Part shown: positions 1-10,600 of the stretch, one piece after another | Numbering within the stretch: the stretch's first letter is position 1 | Layout: every line of letters starts with the position of its first letter | Assembly (NCBI GenBank): GCA_977006965.1 | Contig: OZ345377.1 | Coordinates: 1-64,000, forward strand | Direction of reading: 5' to 3' | DNA: 64,000 nt | From: Phymatolithon calcareum | Lineage: Eukaryota; Rhodophyta; Florideophyceae; Hapalidiales | Program-made: the position numbers and the translations under genes | Notes under the pieces: generated by a model | The model's database searches: none | What the model was told of the DNA's origin: nothing | What the model saw: the letters and a program-made list of their open reading frames with translations, nothing else

Positions 1-60
1 GCCCCATTACTCACAGTGAGGTCTTGGGTGCTTTTAAAGTAAATCAGCATATATCCTAAT
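1..60 (+). repeat. LINE-B 3' end fragment
   Basis: The segment reads like the 3' end of the LINE-B copy near 5230-5320: a gctttta stretch followed by an A/T-rich end with ATATCC. Only the tail lies in the window, so the rest of the copy is probably upstream of base 1. Confidence 0.5.
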
Positions 61-288
61 ACAGGGACTCATCGTTTTCCATATTGTCAATTATGGTGAC
101 GCTGTAGAGTAGTATGGAGTCTAATGCCTTTTCCGTTCTTATCATTTCCGGAGTCCAGTTCATACTTTGTTAGGTTCATACGTATGGTCTCCATGTGGCG
201 CTCTCCTGCCGTTCCGAATATATTCGATATTAGCGTCGTGGTCACTTGAGGGAACCTTCCGCTTGCGTATTTTATGGCCAGTTGTCGA
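56..288 (-). repeat. LINE ORF2 C-terminal/3' fragment
   Basis: The minus strand encodes pieces of the C-terminal LINE module (GRFPQV, NLTKYELDS). The same segment recurs at 5738-6240, including the end at CCTAATACAGGG, so the 3' boundary is shared. Stops break the frame. A run of 14 G lies at its left junction (289-302), next to the 3' end of the neighbouring LINE-B copy. Confidence 0.6.
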
Positions 289-302
289 TGGGGGGGGGGG
301 GG

Positions 303-1445
303 TTATATGTTGATTTATTTTAGAAGCTCCCAAAACCTCAACTTGATTAACATGGCAGCTTCTCGCTATCTTCCACATTCTTCTCTCTACTAGCCTCCTA
401 ATATCTCCTTAATCCGAGTTTCTCTCCCTGTGAGGGCTCGACTGAGTCGTTCGCATTCGTATTCTGTTAATTGGTCCATCTTCATGCACCGTAGTGTGCG
501 TTGGAGCACAACGAGCTCAACCACAGCTCCGTGTCCAAAGTACTTCGCTAAAACTGATTTTCTCCACAAAGGAGCTCTGTTGAAAAGAAATCTCAGGCAT
601 CTCAACCGCGCCGTTCTTTCCCTTATACGTAACACTCCTGGTAGTTCATTCGGCTTGTCGACCGGGATTTTAACTGTCCGTCCCTCTTTTTCCAACGTCC
701 ATATTTTTGCAGCTTCCCGCATGCGTCCTCTTTTTGATACCGTACCTTCTTCTGCTTGTTTTAGAGCTTCTTTGAGGTGCTTCTCTTCTCTAAGATGTCC
801 AATATCTTTTGCCACATCTTCCAGGTCTTCTTCTCTTCCTTGGAATTCTTCTGCGAGCTGTCGATGTCTCACCTTTGTAAACCTGAGGATGGGCGGGATC
901 TCACACGGTTTGTCGTACGGTATTTTCCTCTTTCTTCTTGCTTCGAGCTTCGTGCCTTCTTTTGCGAACAGTATTCGTCGGAATTGGCCTGGAGATTTCC
1001 ATTCCTGCATATTTTTGAAGGGGGCCGCGAACTGTTCTTGTTGCAGTATCGCGGCAATATCGCGACTTGCCCACTGTAGTTCTTTGAAGTTTCGCTCTTC
1101 CCTTGGCTTAGATAGGATAGTCGACTTCCTTGCCTTTCCTCGTATCAGCATCCTCAACGCTAATATATCTCTCCTGTGTTCTGGTGGTTGGATCCTGCAC
1201 AAAAGCCGGAGCCGCTCGATCCTTCCACTTGCCGTACCACCGAATACTTGGAAGAAGAAGGTTCTTTCTACTTCTTTGATAGCTTCTTGCACTTCTGAAG
1301 TCCACGGTGTGAGATGGATAGCGTATTCCCACCTTGGTTGGATCAACAACTTGTAGATACGTACCGAAACAATACTGCCGCCCCACTCGTACTTCAAGTC
1401 AAGGAAATACAGAACCCTGACCACAAAAATGGTCACTTCGAACAT
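303..1445 (-). pseudogene. LINE-B ORF2 C-terminal fragment with two tandem C-terminal modules
   Basis: An open frame of 351 codons (390-1445) begins inside the reverse transcriptase thumb: residues 31-50 contain LIQPRWEYAIHLTPW, which matches the near-full LINE-A reverse transcriptase at 42.5-43.9 kb. The catalytic part is missing through 5' truncation. Residues about 95-195 match the LINE-A C-terminal module (ELQW.SRDIAA, RKRKIPYDKP, VRHRQLA). Residues about 197-345 carry a second, related module (EEGTVSKRGR, RTVKIPVDKPNELP), also found alone at 1486-1990 and 4685-5200. The 3' tail runs to about 303 and ends in a C-rich stretch on the minus strand. The modules are probably nucleic-acid binding by position, but I know no named domain for them. 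Confidence 0.75.
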
Positions 1446-1485
1446 CCCTGCCTATGAGCAACTCGGAACTCATAAAACGTACAGG

Positions 1486-1990
1486 GGATATATGTTGATT
1501 TATTTTAAAAGCTCCCAAAGCCTCATTTGGAGTAACAGGGCAGCTTCTCGCTGTTTTCCATACTCATTTCTCTACTATCCTTCTAAGATCTCCTTAATCC
1601 GAATTTCTCTCCCTGTGAGGGCCCGAGTAAGTCTTTTGCATTCATATTCCGTTTCTTGGTCCATCGTCATAGACCGCAGTATACGTTGCAACACGATAAG
1701 CTCCACTACAGCACCAGTCCCGAAGTACTTCGCCAGAATGGATTTTCTCGACAAAGGAACTCTGTTAAAAATGACTCTCAGGTATCTCAACGGCGCAGTT
1801 CTGTCGCTTATATATAACACTCCTGGTTGTTCGTTCGGTACGCCGATCGGGATTTTAACTGTCCGCCCCTCTTCTTTGAACGACCAGACTTTGACTGTTG
1901 CTTGTAGGCGTCGCTTTTTTGAGACCATACCTTCTTCCGCTTGTTTCAGAGCTTCTTTAAGGTGTTTCTCTTCCCCGAGATATAAAACTT
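1486..1990 (-). pseudogene. LINE-B ORF2 3' fragment
   Basis: The minus-strand frame 1575-1928 carries only the second C-terminal module (GRTVKIPIGVPNEQP, LTRALTGREIRIKEILEG). It matches residues 230-350 of the copy at 303-1445. The 3' tail ends near 1486 in ACATATATCCCC, as in sister copies. The copy is heavily 5' truncated. Confidence 0.75.
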
Positions 1991-1999
1991 ACAGGTCAA

Positions 2000-2330
2000 A
2001 CAGGAAAACGTGCTATCGAGCATATCAAGACAGCTCTATGAAAGGACGAGCGATAATCGAAAGAAAGTGTCCACACTAGAAGAGCACTTGAGGATGTCCA
2101 TGCCATGTTTCAAGGGGCCAAGGCCGCGGCCGAAAAATAAAGTCATCCCGTCCACTTCCCGTCGACTACGCGTGACGCAGTATAATAGAATATTCTCCCC
2201 CTCCGATGCCCAATTATGGGCTAGAGATAAGTTTTGGTACTCCACCAGATCGTCTCGTGGCCCTATGGCCTTCGAAAAGTTTCCCCAAGCGGCTGCAGAT
2301 GCGTTCGTAAGTTTTAAATAGAAACTCTCA
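2000..2330 (+). pseudogene. LINE ORF end fragment
   Basis: The plus frame 2010-2321 ends in GPMAFEKFPQAAADAFVSFK and a stop. The same ending, with CGPMAF.K.PQAFADAL.TFK, can be read at about 20940-21036 downstream of another LINE fragment. It is the terminal part of a LINE protein plus a short 3' UTR; the N-terminal part is missing. Confidence 0.55.
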
Positions 2331-2862
2331 TTTCTCCTTCTTCTTCTTCTATGGCCAATATTCTTTTAGGAACGATTTTCAATAGCCCCGACTCGCCATA
2401 TGTCCGGTAAGACATCTCTCGTGGTTGAGCGGTGCCGCGCAGACTCTAGGGATGATCTAGATGGACAAGAATGCAATCTTGAAGAAATGGTCCGGTTTCT
2501 CTTCTCCTTTCCAAACCTAGAGCTGAGCAGACTCCATGCTCTCTAAGCAGAACTTCTAGTACAACTTGCTTCCTACGAGGTTCACGCTATTTTGGGCAGA
2601 AAAATTGCAGAATTGAATGTTTTGCTGAACATAACAACCTACATCTTATCCCGACGGGAGTCGACTTTGCATCCTGCCGAGCGCCAACTTGCCCATAACC
2701 AAGGTCGCTCGGGTACTATAATGATTCAAAGGTACCTGCTGTATTCAGTTGGATGTGCGACGGGGTCTTACCGAAATGTACGGCACTATAAATGAGCTTG
2801 GCCTGCAATCCGGTGATCGACTCGCGGTAGTCATCGCTACAAGTAGTGGGTGAAAGAAGAAG
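2331..2862. other. no gene seen
   Basis: No convincing coding sequence was found. The sequence is probably decayed repeat DNA upstream of the chimeric ORF at 2863. Confidence 0.4.
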
Positions 2863-3921
2863 ATGAACACATTGACCATGAAAAGAATGGACAATCACGG
2901 AGAATGCGTCTCCGTAAAATGGGACGAAGGTTGGTACACCGCGACCTTGAAGAAATTCAACTCTACCGAACATCAGAACCACGACGCAGCGAAACGGTTT
3001 GAAGCTCGACACGGCAAGCCGCCGGATGTCCTCTTGGTCTACCATGACGGGGACGAGCATGCCTACGAAACGACCCCGACGGCCTCGAAGCAGCGCGTTA
3101 TCCTATGCGATGAAGATGATGAAACACTCGACATATACCGTACAATGCTGCGCGGAGAAGAAGCGATACTGGAAGAGGGGCTGTCCGCTGGGGCCATTGG
3201 CTCCTCATTCGACGCTGAGGCTTTTGCGGCCGTACACGCATTTCAGGCAGCATCCAGTCTACCGATATCGCGCGGCAGCACTATCCGATGGTTCACCGAC
3301 TGCAAGAGCTGCATAGACGCACTCAACGGCCAGCCGCGGATGTTTGGAGAGATGGTTTGGAAACTATGGAATCTTATGGAACAAATCATGTCACAGGAGA
3401 TTCACATAGAAGGCATTTGGATACCGAGTCACTGCGGAGTCCCGAAAAATGAGGCTGCTGATGAGCTCGCGCGCCGGGGAATCTCCGAATCAAGCTTGCT
3501 ATCACATCAAGCGGTACCTCTCACCATGGAAGCGGCACGATCCATTATCAAACCGCCTTGTAGAAGCAAACCAGTTACCATCCCGACACTCCCGGAAGAC
3601 CTACACGTCTCACATAGACGGGCTGAGGTAATACTCAACCAGCTCATAACTAATTGCTGTCCAATCGTCGCCAGCTTTCACCATGGACACAACGAGAATG
3701 AGCCACTTTTTCACGGCCCAATGTGCAAGAAATGCCCGTATGGTGTGAAGGAAACTGTGGAACATATGATACTACATTGTTCGGGTCGGGCTGTTTGTCG
3801 ACGGAAATTCATCGGCAGAGTTCGGAGGAAAATGGTACAAGATCTGTGCAGAGAGAAACCCGTAGCGATAATCAAATATTTGAACGAAGAGAACTTGCTC
3901 GAGAGCAAGTTTAGGCGTTAA
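2863..3921 (+). CDS. chimeric ORF: Tudor-like N-terminus plus LINE RNase H and zinc knuckle
   Basis: An intact frame of 352 codons. Residues about 13-70 look like a Tudor/Agenet-type fold (VKWDEGWYTATLKKF, then VYHDGDEHAYE). Residues about 112-205 are the latter part of an RNase H: acidic residues E119 (FDAEA), D145 (WFTD) and D200 (NEAADELA); the first strand and first catalytic Asp are missing. Residues 288-306 form a CX2C-X9-HX4C knuckle typical of the end of RNase H-bearing LINEs. The 3' UTR has AATAAA and a GAAA-repeat tail (3943-3968). A second copy of the RNase H-distal half lies at 33052-33541, without the Tudor-like part. Whether the fused ORF is expressed is unknown, and the RNase H is unlikely to be active. 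Confidence 0.7.
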   Translation: MNTLTMKRMDNHGECVSVKWDEGWYTATLKKFNSTEHQNHDAAKRFEARHGKPPDVLLVYHDGDEHAYETTPTASKQRVILCDEDDETLDIYRTMLRGEEAILEEGLSAGAIGSSFDAEAFAAVHAFQAASSLPISRGSTIRWFTDCKSCIDALNGQPRMFGEMVWKLWNLMEQIMSQEIHIEGIWIPSHCGVPKNEAADELARRGISESSLLSHQAVPLTMEAARSIIKPPCRSKPVTIPTLPEDLHVSHRRAEVILNQLITNCCPIVASFHHGHNENEPLFHGPMCKKCPYGVKETVEHMILHCSGRAVCRRKFIGRVRRKMVQDLCREKPVAIIKYLNEENLLESKFRR

Positions 3922-3961
3922 CTTAAAAATTGACGTCATCTGCAATAAAGAAAGAAAGAAA
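2893..3961 (+). mobile_element. candidate LINE insertion with 13-bp flanking repeat
   Basis: GAAAAGAATGGAC occurs at 2880-2892 and again at 3962-3974 directly after the GAAA-repeat tail. If this is a target-site duplication, the Tudor-like segment arrived with the LINE sequence. Part of the match is low complexity and overlaps the tail composition, so the support is moderate. Confidence 0.45.
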
Positions 3962-3974
3962 GAAAAGAATGGAC

Positions 3975-4684
3975 GTGAAGCGCCCTTGGATGCGGTAAAT
4001 TCGGAACTGTACAGATGAAGACAAGAAAGGGAGTTTGCCCCTATACTACGTATGGCACTCTGGGCGCATACAGCCCTGTCGAAATAAACTCCGACTGCCA
4101 TTATTTTCCCGATCTTGTCAAGAGTAGAAACTAGGGAATATCTGTATAACGAAAATATGAGACAAACAAACTATTCGCAAATGAAATTGACCGATTAGGT
4201 CGGCCTGACGGTTCGCTCGGTGCTCGTTAGGTTGCAGCCGTGTGCTGCCTGACGGCTAATATATATGTTTATACTTTTCTTGATTCCAAATTAGCCCTTG
4301 TCTGGGGCGCCCAGTCGATGAGCGTATATTGGCTTCGCTTTTGCTCCTAAGTGCAAATCGCTGTCCAAACTAGAACCATTCCTCAGGGCGTGAGAACTGG
4401 ATTATGACGGGCGATGACCGCCGGTGAGCCTTGAAGGGCAACCACATGTGCTCCTTCTTTATAGGCGTGAGGAAAACCACACCTTGAACTACCGATTTCT
4501 TGGTCTTTGTGACTACTGTCTCGGTTCTGGAGCTGGGCTGGTTTTAAGAGCAACGAACATCCGAAGCTTTAATTAGCAACATCTTCCGCCCTGACCCAAA
4601 AGTCTGCTCGATGAGCCTTTTCTTCCAACATGGGCTCCAGAGAGTCTTCCTCCTTCATACTCTCGAAAAACCAGGACAGAGTGG
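3975..4684. other. no gene seen
   Basis: No supportable coding region or repeat was recognised in this stretch. Confidence 0.4.
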
Positions 4685-5320
4685 GTGCCACATTGGAGAA
4701 AACATCAAGAAGAAAGATTCTCTGCTAGTCTAGTGAGACAAAAGAAGCGCCTCGATGAGGCAGATGAGTATTCTGGGAGAGATGAAGACATTAAAGAGGC
4801 AACCAAGGACCTAGATTTCATCAAGAAATATGAAGATCTGCAGCAAGCTCTCGATAAAGCCGGGGAGGGCTCAGTCTCAAAGAAAGGGCGACGAAAAGAA
4901 ATAGTTGAGTCATGGGCAAAGGAAGAAGACGGAAGATCGCTCGAGATACCAACTGATTCGAACAATCTACCGGTGGTTCTCCGCGTAAGAGAAAGGTCGA
5001 CACGGTTGCGATACTTACGGCTGATATTCAACTGAGCACCTCTTTGGAGAGAATCAGTACTAGGTGCATACTTTGGTGTTACAGCCGTGATTTAGCTGGT
5101 CGCGCTCCAAAGCATTCTATCTTCATCCAAGATTAGTGCTGAAATTGAATATGAATGTAAGCGACTCGCTAGAGCACTAGAACGGAGAGAAATACGAATC
5201 AAGGATACACTGTATAGTAAAACTACGTTAGCTTTGAAAATCGTGCGAAAGCGGCCCTGTTACTCTTGAAGAGAGGCCTCGGGAGCTTTTAAAATATATC
5301 AAAACATATCCCATTGGTAG
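4685..5320 (+). pseudogene. LINE-B ORF2 C-terminal fragment and 3' tail
   Basis: The plus frame 4685-5035 matches the second LINE-B module (AGEGSVSKKGRRKEIVESW, RVRERSTRLRYLRLIFN). After an in-frame TGA it continues readably (APLWRESVLGAYFG, CKRLARALERREIRIKD). The 3' UTR ends near 5312 with TTTTAAAATATATC and ACATATCCC. The element is 5' truncated. Confidence 0.75.
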
Positions 5321-5639
5321 TAAAACCTACAATCAACATCGCATAAAGTTGCTCCGGCACGACATTAGAAAAGTATACAAAAGTACGATTGAGTCTAGAC
5401 TTTTCGTCAAAATGCGAAAATTGTTTCCTAGAGTTCTTAATGCTTCTCGATGTGGACCCGGTAGATTGTTCACGGAGACACTTTGCGCTTGCATTCAAAG
5501 ATCTTCTGTCACTTCCCCAAGATTCTGTTGGGTTTAGCCGGCATCTGCAAACAAGGAGACTGACACCGCTGACTGAGTTAGTTAAGCACATTGCTAAGAA
5601 AAGAAGACTGTAACTTACAATATTTGCAACTGTCTAGTT
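5321..5639. other. no gene seen
   Basis: Short ORFs occur on both strands, but none has recognisable protein character. Confidence 0.35.
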
Positions 5640-5700
5640 TATATGAGCGCCCTCATTAACGCTCCTAAGACTGTACGGGAGCAGCGTTTCATAACTTGTT
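5640..5700 (-). repeat. LINE-A 3' tail fragment
   Basis: The segment is the reverse complement of the LINE-A end signature (GGGAG, a cagtct stretch, then a gagggcg stretch) seen at 6700-6784, 17880-17940 and, on this strand, at 41927-41975. It runs into the perfect palindrome at 5683-5732. Confidence 0.6.
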
Positions 5701-5732
5701 CATTCTATAGAATGAACAAGTTATGAAACGCT
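5683..5732. repeat. 50-bp perfect palindrome
   Basis: The left half AGCGTTTCATAACTTGTTCA plus TTCTA is followed with no spacer by its exact reverse complement. The flanking bases no longer pair. The left half continues LINE-A tail sequence, so this is a head-to-head junction rather than an ordinary inverted repeat. Confidence 0.95.
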
Positions 5733-5737
5733 AGTAT

Positions 5738-6240
5738 ATCACCTTATCCCTAATACAGGGAATCGTCGATTTCCATACTGTCAATTATGGGGACGCTTTA
5801 GAGTAGTATGGATTCTAATTTTTATTGCAATTTTTTAAAGCCCCACAGTCATACGAATATACGGGCAAGTCTTCCTCAGTTGCTACCCTCACTAGGGCGG
5901 CTCTTCTCTTATGTCTGGTATTCTATCTGAGTCCCTAGCATGTACTCGGGTTTTTGTATGGAGTCTAATGCCTTTTCCGTTCTTAACATTTCTCTGGAGT
6001 CCAGTTCATACTTTGTTAGGTTCTTGCGTAGAGTCTTCAGGTGGTGCTCTGCTGCCATTCCGAATGAATCTGATATTTTCTTCTTGCTCACTTAAGGGAA
6101 CCTACCGCTTGCGTTTTTTATGGGGAACTGTAGATGTCGCACCTTGGCAAACGTGAGGATGACCGGGATATCTTCCGGTTTGTCATACAAGATTTTTCTC
6201 TTTCCGAGTCTCGAGTCTTCTAGCAGGGGGGGAAATTGTA
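5738..6240 (-). pseudogene. LINE C-terminal module and tail fragment
   Basis: The minus strand encodes a LINE C-terminal module with stops (LTFAKVRH, GRFP, KKISDSFGMAAEHH, NLTKYELDSREM). The tail from 5749 matches the copy at 56-288. Confidence 0.65.
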
Positions 6241-6244
6241 GGTT

Positions 6245-6784
6245 TTTATTTTAGAAGCCATCAACGCCGGCGCACACCGACACCAGAGCAGCTTCGCATT
6301 GCGCTGCAACCCTTCCAGGGAAGACTACAGCATATCGCCTCCATCATCACACCATCATCTCTTTTAGCGGTAAAGTGGGCTTTCGGTCGGTTCTCCCAGA
6401 TGAGCACATCACTTCTCACAGACAAGTTCGGTGATACTGTAACAATCCTCATGACCAACCTGGAAGAATACCTCGGAAGATATCTAGTGACCAATGAGGA
6501 GATTGAAGTCACTGAAAAAGCTCTAGAAAAGCTACTTTCTTCACTATCGTCTTTTACGACGTCATGGAATAGACAAGGCGCCAATTGAGGAAATCTGATC
6601 ACTGGACCCCAAGCTTTTCCCTCCGCCCTTTTACGGGAGAGGGTTTTTGCAGCTAGGGCTACGACCCCGGGTTACAAGTATTTGAATGTCTGATCGAAGC
6701 TACATGTAGCTGCTGAATCGCATCTCCCTTGCAGTCTCATGAGTGCTACTGAGGGCCTTTAATAAATTCCAAATTCAAAAAAAA
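6245..6784 (+). pseudogene. LINE-A ORF2 3' end and complete 3' UTR
   Basis: The plus frame 6400-6588 reads LLTDKFGDTV, LGRYLVTNEEIEVTEKALEK, matching the end of the LINE-A C-terminal module at 42140-42300. The 3' UTR follows with the stem-loop at 6619-6643, the motif GCAGCTAGGGCT, and the end CTTTAATAAATTCCAAATTC plus A-run. It is a 5'-truncated copy. Confidence 0.8.
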
Positions 6785-6800
6785 CATCATCTCCTAACAT

Positions 6801-7110
6801 TTGGAGGCAAGAAATACCTTTTTTCGCGTGCCGCAGGAGATGAAGGAAGAGATCAGGGAAGCCCTAGCAAACGCACTTGTGAAGAGAACGGCAGGTCTCG
6901 ATGAGGTGAAAGCAGAGATACTCAAGACTAACGTGAATCTCAACTCAGAGATCATATTCGAATTGTGGTCAGCTTGTGCCAGAGTCCGTTACATCCCATT
7001 GTTGTGGCGAAGGTCAGTGCTCGTACCAATCCATAAGAAAGGGAATACGGAAGATCCCAGGAAGTACAGGCCAATATCCCTCTTGAGTCAGACAAGGAAA
7101 GCTGTAGAAT
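6801..7110 (+). pseudogene. LINE-A reverse transcriptase N-terminal fragment
   Basis: The frame reads TAGLDEVKAEILK, FELWSACARVRYIPLLWRRS, LVPIHKKGNTEDP, YRPISLLSQTRKAVE. These are the fingers motifs of the LINE-A reverse transcriptase, matching residues 18-88 of the ORF at 42528-43880. Homology stops near 7110, before catalytic motif A. The piece starts 17 bp after the A-tail of the previous LINE-A copy, which suggests a nested or rearranged insertion. Confidence 0.8.
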
Positions 7111-7389
7111 GTCGAGTACATCCAAACCAAGCCCGAAAGATGTCCTCATCGCGGTCATGACCTTCGTTGGGCGGGAGACAAAGCCAGTGCGTGTACGAGC
7201 TACTGGGGCTATGAAGCAATGTGTGTTAGCGAAATACCCTTGCCCCAAGCTCGGGTGCGCCTATCTTGATGTTTCTTTCTTCGAAAAAAATGTATTCTAT
7301 AATCCGTACCACCATCTTCGTTCGTGAAGCCTGCAGTTCACAGTATTGCTTTGACTTTCCCAAGAAGCGCGTACATCGATGGAACAGCG

Positions 7390-8880
7390 TGTCTACACTA
7401 TCCATTCTCGTTTTCAAGTCGACGCGGTTTCAGATGAAGAGAAGGCAATTTACGGATATAGTCGTTGGATTTTCATGCGCAACCGTCCTGTCATTGAGGT
7501 TACTGACCCAGAATGCCGGCGTATCTCTCGCTTAGCCAAGCCGGTAACGAAATGAACTTTGGAGCAAGTAATTTTCAAGTTGATTGCGGTGGTAGAAAAG
7601 CGAATCGCAGAGGAGATGAAAGGCACGCGAGGAGTATTGCTCTTCGACGTTTGGAGCTCTCACAGCACTCACTGCGTCCGCGTTTTTGCTTCTTATTGCT
7701 CGGCCATCCCCGTCCTAGTTGCATCATCGCGCACGACTACGACAGTGGCCCGCTAAACTCTCATCGGTGTCTCACCTATGGCCCAAGTACAAGACGATTG
7801 CACTTCTGATGACGAACCAAACGAGGAGACGTCCAAATTCAACACCGAGGCATACCTCCAGTAGTTTTCTATAATACTCGAATTCTACGGTTTTGACTTT
7901 CGACGAGTAGTGCGTCGCATTGGTGTGTGACAACACAAACATGAACCAGCGGGTATCAAATATATACGGTGTACCTTTCGTTGGCTTCAATAGCCATAAA
8001 ATGAACCTGGAGGTCAAGGAGATCATAAAGCAGCACGCAGACCTCTGTCATGCTATCTCTTCGGTTCATGTTACGATGAGGGCTGCGAAATCGAAACTCA
8101 TGAGCACTGCTCTTATGAGCAACTTGACGGAACTGCGCCCAGTCAGGAATAACGAGACACGTTGGTCTGGAACATACGATATGTTACGACGTTTCGAACG
8201 AACTCGGGAAGATCTCATCACGGCGAGCCTTGATGATGATTGCGAGTTACCGATCAACGCTACTCTACCGTTTTACACATGCGCTAAGAAGTGAAGGACG
8301 ATGCTTCGTAAAGTCAACCATGTTACTAAGCGATTGCAGATTCGTGGTTATACGTTGGCTTCAAGTCAAGCCGAACTCGACACTCTGGTGGAAGTTGTTG
8401 ATACATCTTAGAACAATCCAGTCTTTCCACTATACAACTGCAGGCTTGGGCTAAACCACATCAGTAAATCTGCTTCCGTCAGGAACAACCCGGCATTCGA
8501 GGGGGGTGTCGAAAAAATTCAAAGTGCGTACGTATATACGCTAACATCAGCAGAAAATCGAGCGGTCGTACGCCTGCGTGAAGCAACTCACCCTGATGCG
8601 AGTTCGTCATGACGTCGGAAGCCGGTGAACATTGAAGAAGTGTTCGCGAAGAAGCGCAAAATCATGCAGAAGAACGGCTTCTTTGTGAGTTATGACTTTA
8701 GTATTAGGTCAATCGCCGAAGTGGAGCGTTAATGGAGCATTGCCAGATATGTTCTAACCGCTCATCGACGTACGATGACGCCCCAACTTTTCGAGACCTT
8801 GCCATTTTGGAGGATGAACGAGCGATTCTGAAACGCACAACCCGTTTCTAAAGCGATCTACGGTGCACTCAGTGACCGAG
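7390..8880 (+). pseudogene. decayed hAT-superfamily transposase
   Basis: Consecutive plus-strand pieces give a hAT protein in order. About 7450-7760 reads SRWIFMRNRPVIEV, then VEKRIAEEMKGTRGVLLFDVW, the N-terminal part of the catalytic core. 7920-8290 reads CDNTNMNQRVSNIYGVPFVG, SHKMNLEVKEI, NNETRWSGTYDMLRRFE, the region with the second acidic residue. 8480-8880 reads NPAFEGGVEKIQ, then SIAEVER(stop)WSIARYVL, FWRMNERF, the C-terminal dimerisation domain. Frameshifts and stops separate the pieces, so it is inactive. I could not place the terminal inverted repeats or 8-bp target duplication. Confidence 0.8.
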
Positions 8881-10469
8881 CTAAAACACGTATGCTTCAC
8901 AGCGAGGCATAGATTTAGATTTGACTTGATTTTTTTCGTTACAGTATACGTTCTGCCATGGTGGCGAGTAAATGAAGCTACTTATTTCAATCTTTATTGC
9001 GAAGATGAAGGCTATTGCACTACGTATTGGTGTTGCTTTTTAGAACAATTTTTATTGTTTATTGCTCTGCTCGGTGCAATTATCCGCAGTTTTATTGGCG
9101 CCGGCCCTGGCTGTAGATTGGGTCTCGCTTCACGGGACAAAACGACTGGATCACCAAGCCAGCTAGGACTGTACCTGTGGAGTCAACGGCACCATTGTGT
9201 CAGCACACGCCACTGCAGTGCCGGGGTTCCTCCTTTATTTGTCCCCAGATCCTTTCAATACACTCCTACTCCCTTCTGCTTAAATGGTCCACAATACGAG
9301 ATTTTGCAGTTTCATGTTTTTCAGTTTCCTTTTCCGCCGCGGCTCACTGAACCGCCAGTCAAAGAACAAGATAGAACAATTCTCATTTCAGTAGTACTAA
9401 CAATTAACCTCCAACCATAAACTCACAAGCATCGAGCACGGCGTCTTTGGCGCCTCGCATCTCCTGCTGTGCGTCCACAGAGCCTTAAATTTCATGTACG
9501 CTCATCCGTACAGGTTGGTAATGAGTCGCTTAGGTGCCACTTTGTGTCTATAAGGGCTCTTTCTGCACCTTTTCTCCGTCAGAATCCTATTTGCGAGCCA
9601 TAGAACTTGAACTCCTTTCTTTTCAGCCCGGCTACATCGCTCTCAAATACTTTCGGCATGTGGGAGAGTTGTGATTTCGGTCTGTAGCAATGGTTCCATT
9701 ATTCCCGAGGCCCACGTTGATATCTCAGCGTTAGATTTTGCTGTTCGTTCCTGACATTTCTGTGCTGCCTTGGATATGAAATGATCTTTCTTCTTGAGAA
9801 TTTTGTGGTTTAAAAACCGCATGCGGACTCGCAAGTGCTCGGTGATTCCTTCTCACGTTCTACTTTGAGTGTAGGGACCTTCCGACTCTGCTGCCTTGGT
9901 GAACAAAATACGAATATTGCTCCGAACGCTATTAATACGAAATTTTGGGCTACTTGCAGTCATTTTCCTCCCGCTGAGTTTCGCGGCGCACGGCAAAATC
10001 TTGGTTCCTCTCCAGTTTCCCTTTTTAGTTCCAGATTCTATGTCTCGTGTGCAGATTTCCCATAATTACTGCTTTTCCACGGCAATGCTTGTGCACGTAT
10101 TCCACTAATTTCTCGACCTCCTTTTGTTTGGCTAGGGACTCTGCTTAGCATTCATAGGAGGAATACTGCGTCCTTTGAGCTCAAAAGGTTTCAACAGGGC
10201 AACGACGTTGTCTTGGTACCAATCGTGTACTGTACCAGCTTCGAACAGTCTTTTATTGTTAACCGTTAGTCTGATTTCAAGACGAAAACACATTAATGAC
10301 CAAACGAAGTCCGATGTTTTACGTAACATTTGGAGCATGACATATAACGGAGCTGTTTTCCGACAACGAAAATAAATCGTTCTCTTGGCTACTTGTTGGA
10401 CCGTTAAAGAAGTTTGCACAATAGCATGCTTCTTCCGAAATCTTGGAGTACATTTCTGAGATTATTGTA
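8881..10469. other. no gene supported
   Basis: A 185-codon plus frame at 8863-9420 has no recognisable domain and an unusual composition. I regard it as chance. No repeat family seen elsewhere in the window was recognised here. Confidence 0.4.
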
Positions 10470-10600
10470 AAATTATGGACACTGATATACCGTCTCTCGA
10501 TTTATCGACACTGAAGTAAAGATTTCTAAAATATTGACATTGAAGATAGTTTTCTCAAATTATCGGCACTGAAGTGCTGAGTTTTCGACACTGAAAAATG
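10470..10600 (+). repeat. degenerate minisatellite, about 30-35 bp period
   Basis: Five imperfect copies of a core close to TTATCGACACTGAAG occur: near 10472 (ATGGACACTGA), 10502, 10533, 10560 and 10583. Linkers vary in length. Confidence 0.7.

Noticed and set aside
289-302. G-quadruplex or functional G-run
   Set aside because: A single 14-G run at a junction between two LINE fragments; likely tail addition or slippage.
430-1356. 308-codon plus-strand ORF
   Set aside because: It is the antisense shadow of the LINE-B frame on the minus strand, which has clear homology.
8863-9420. 185-codon plus-strand ORF
   Set aside because: Unusual composition, no motif, overlaps the end of the hAT relic in another frame.
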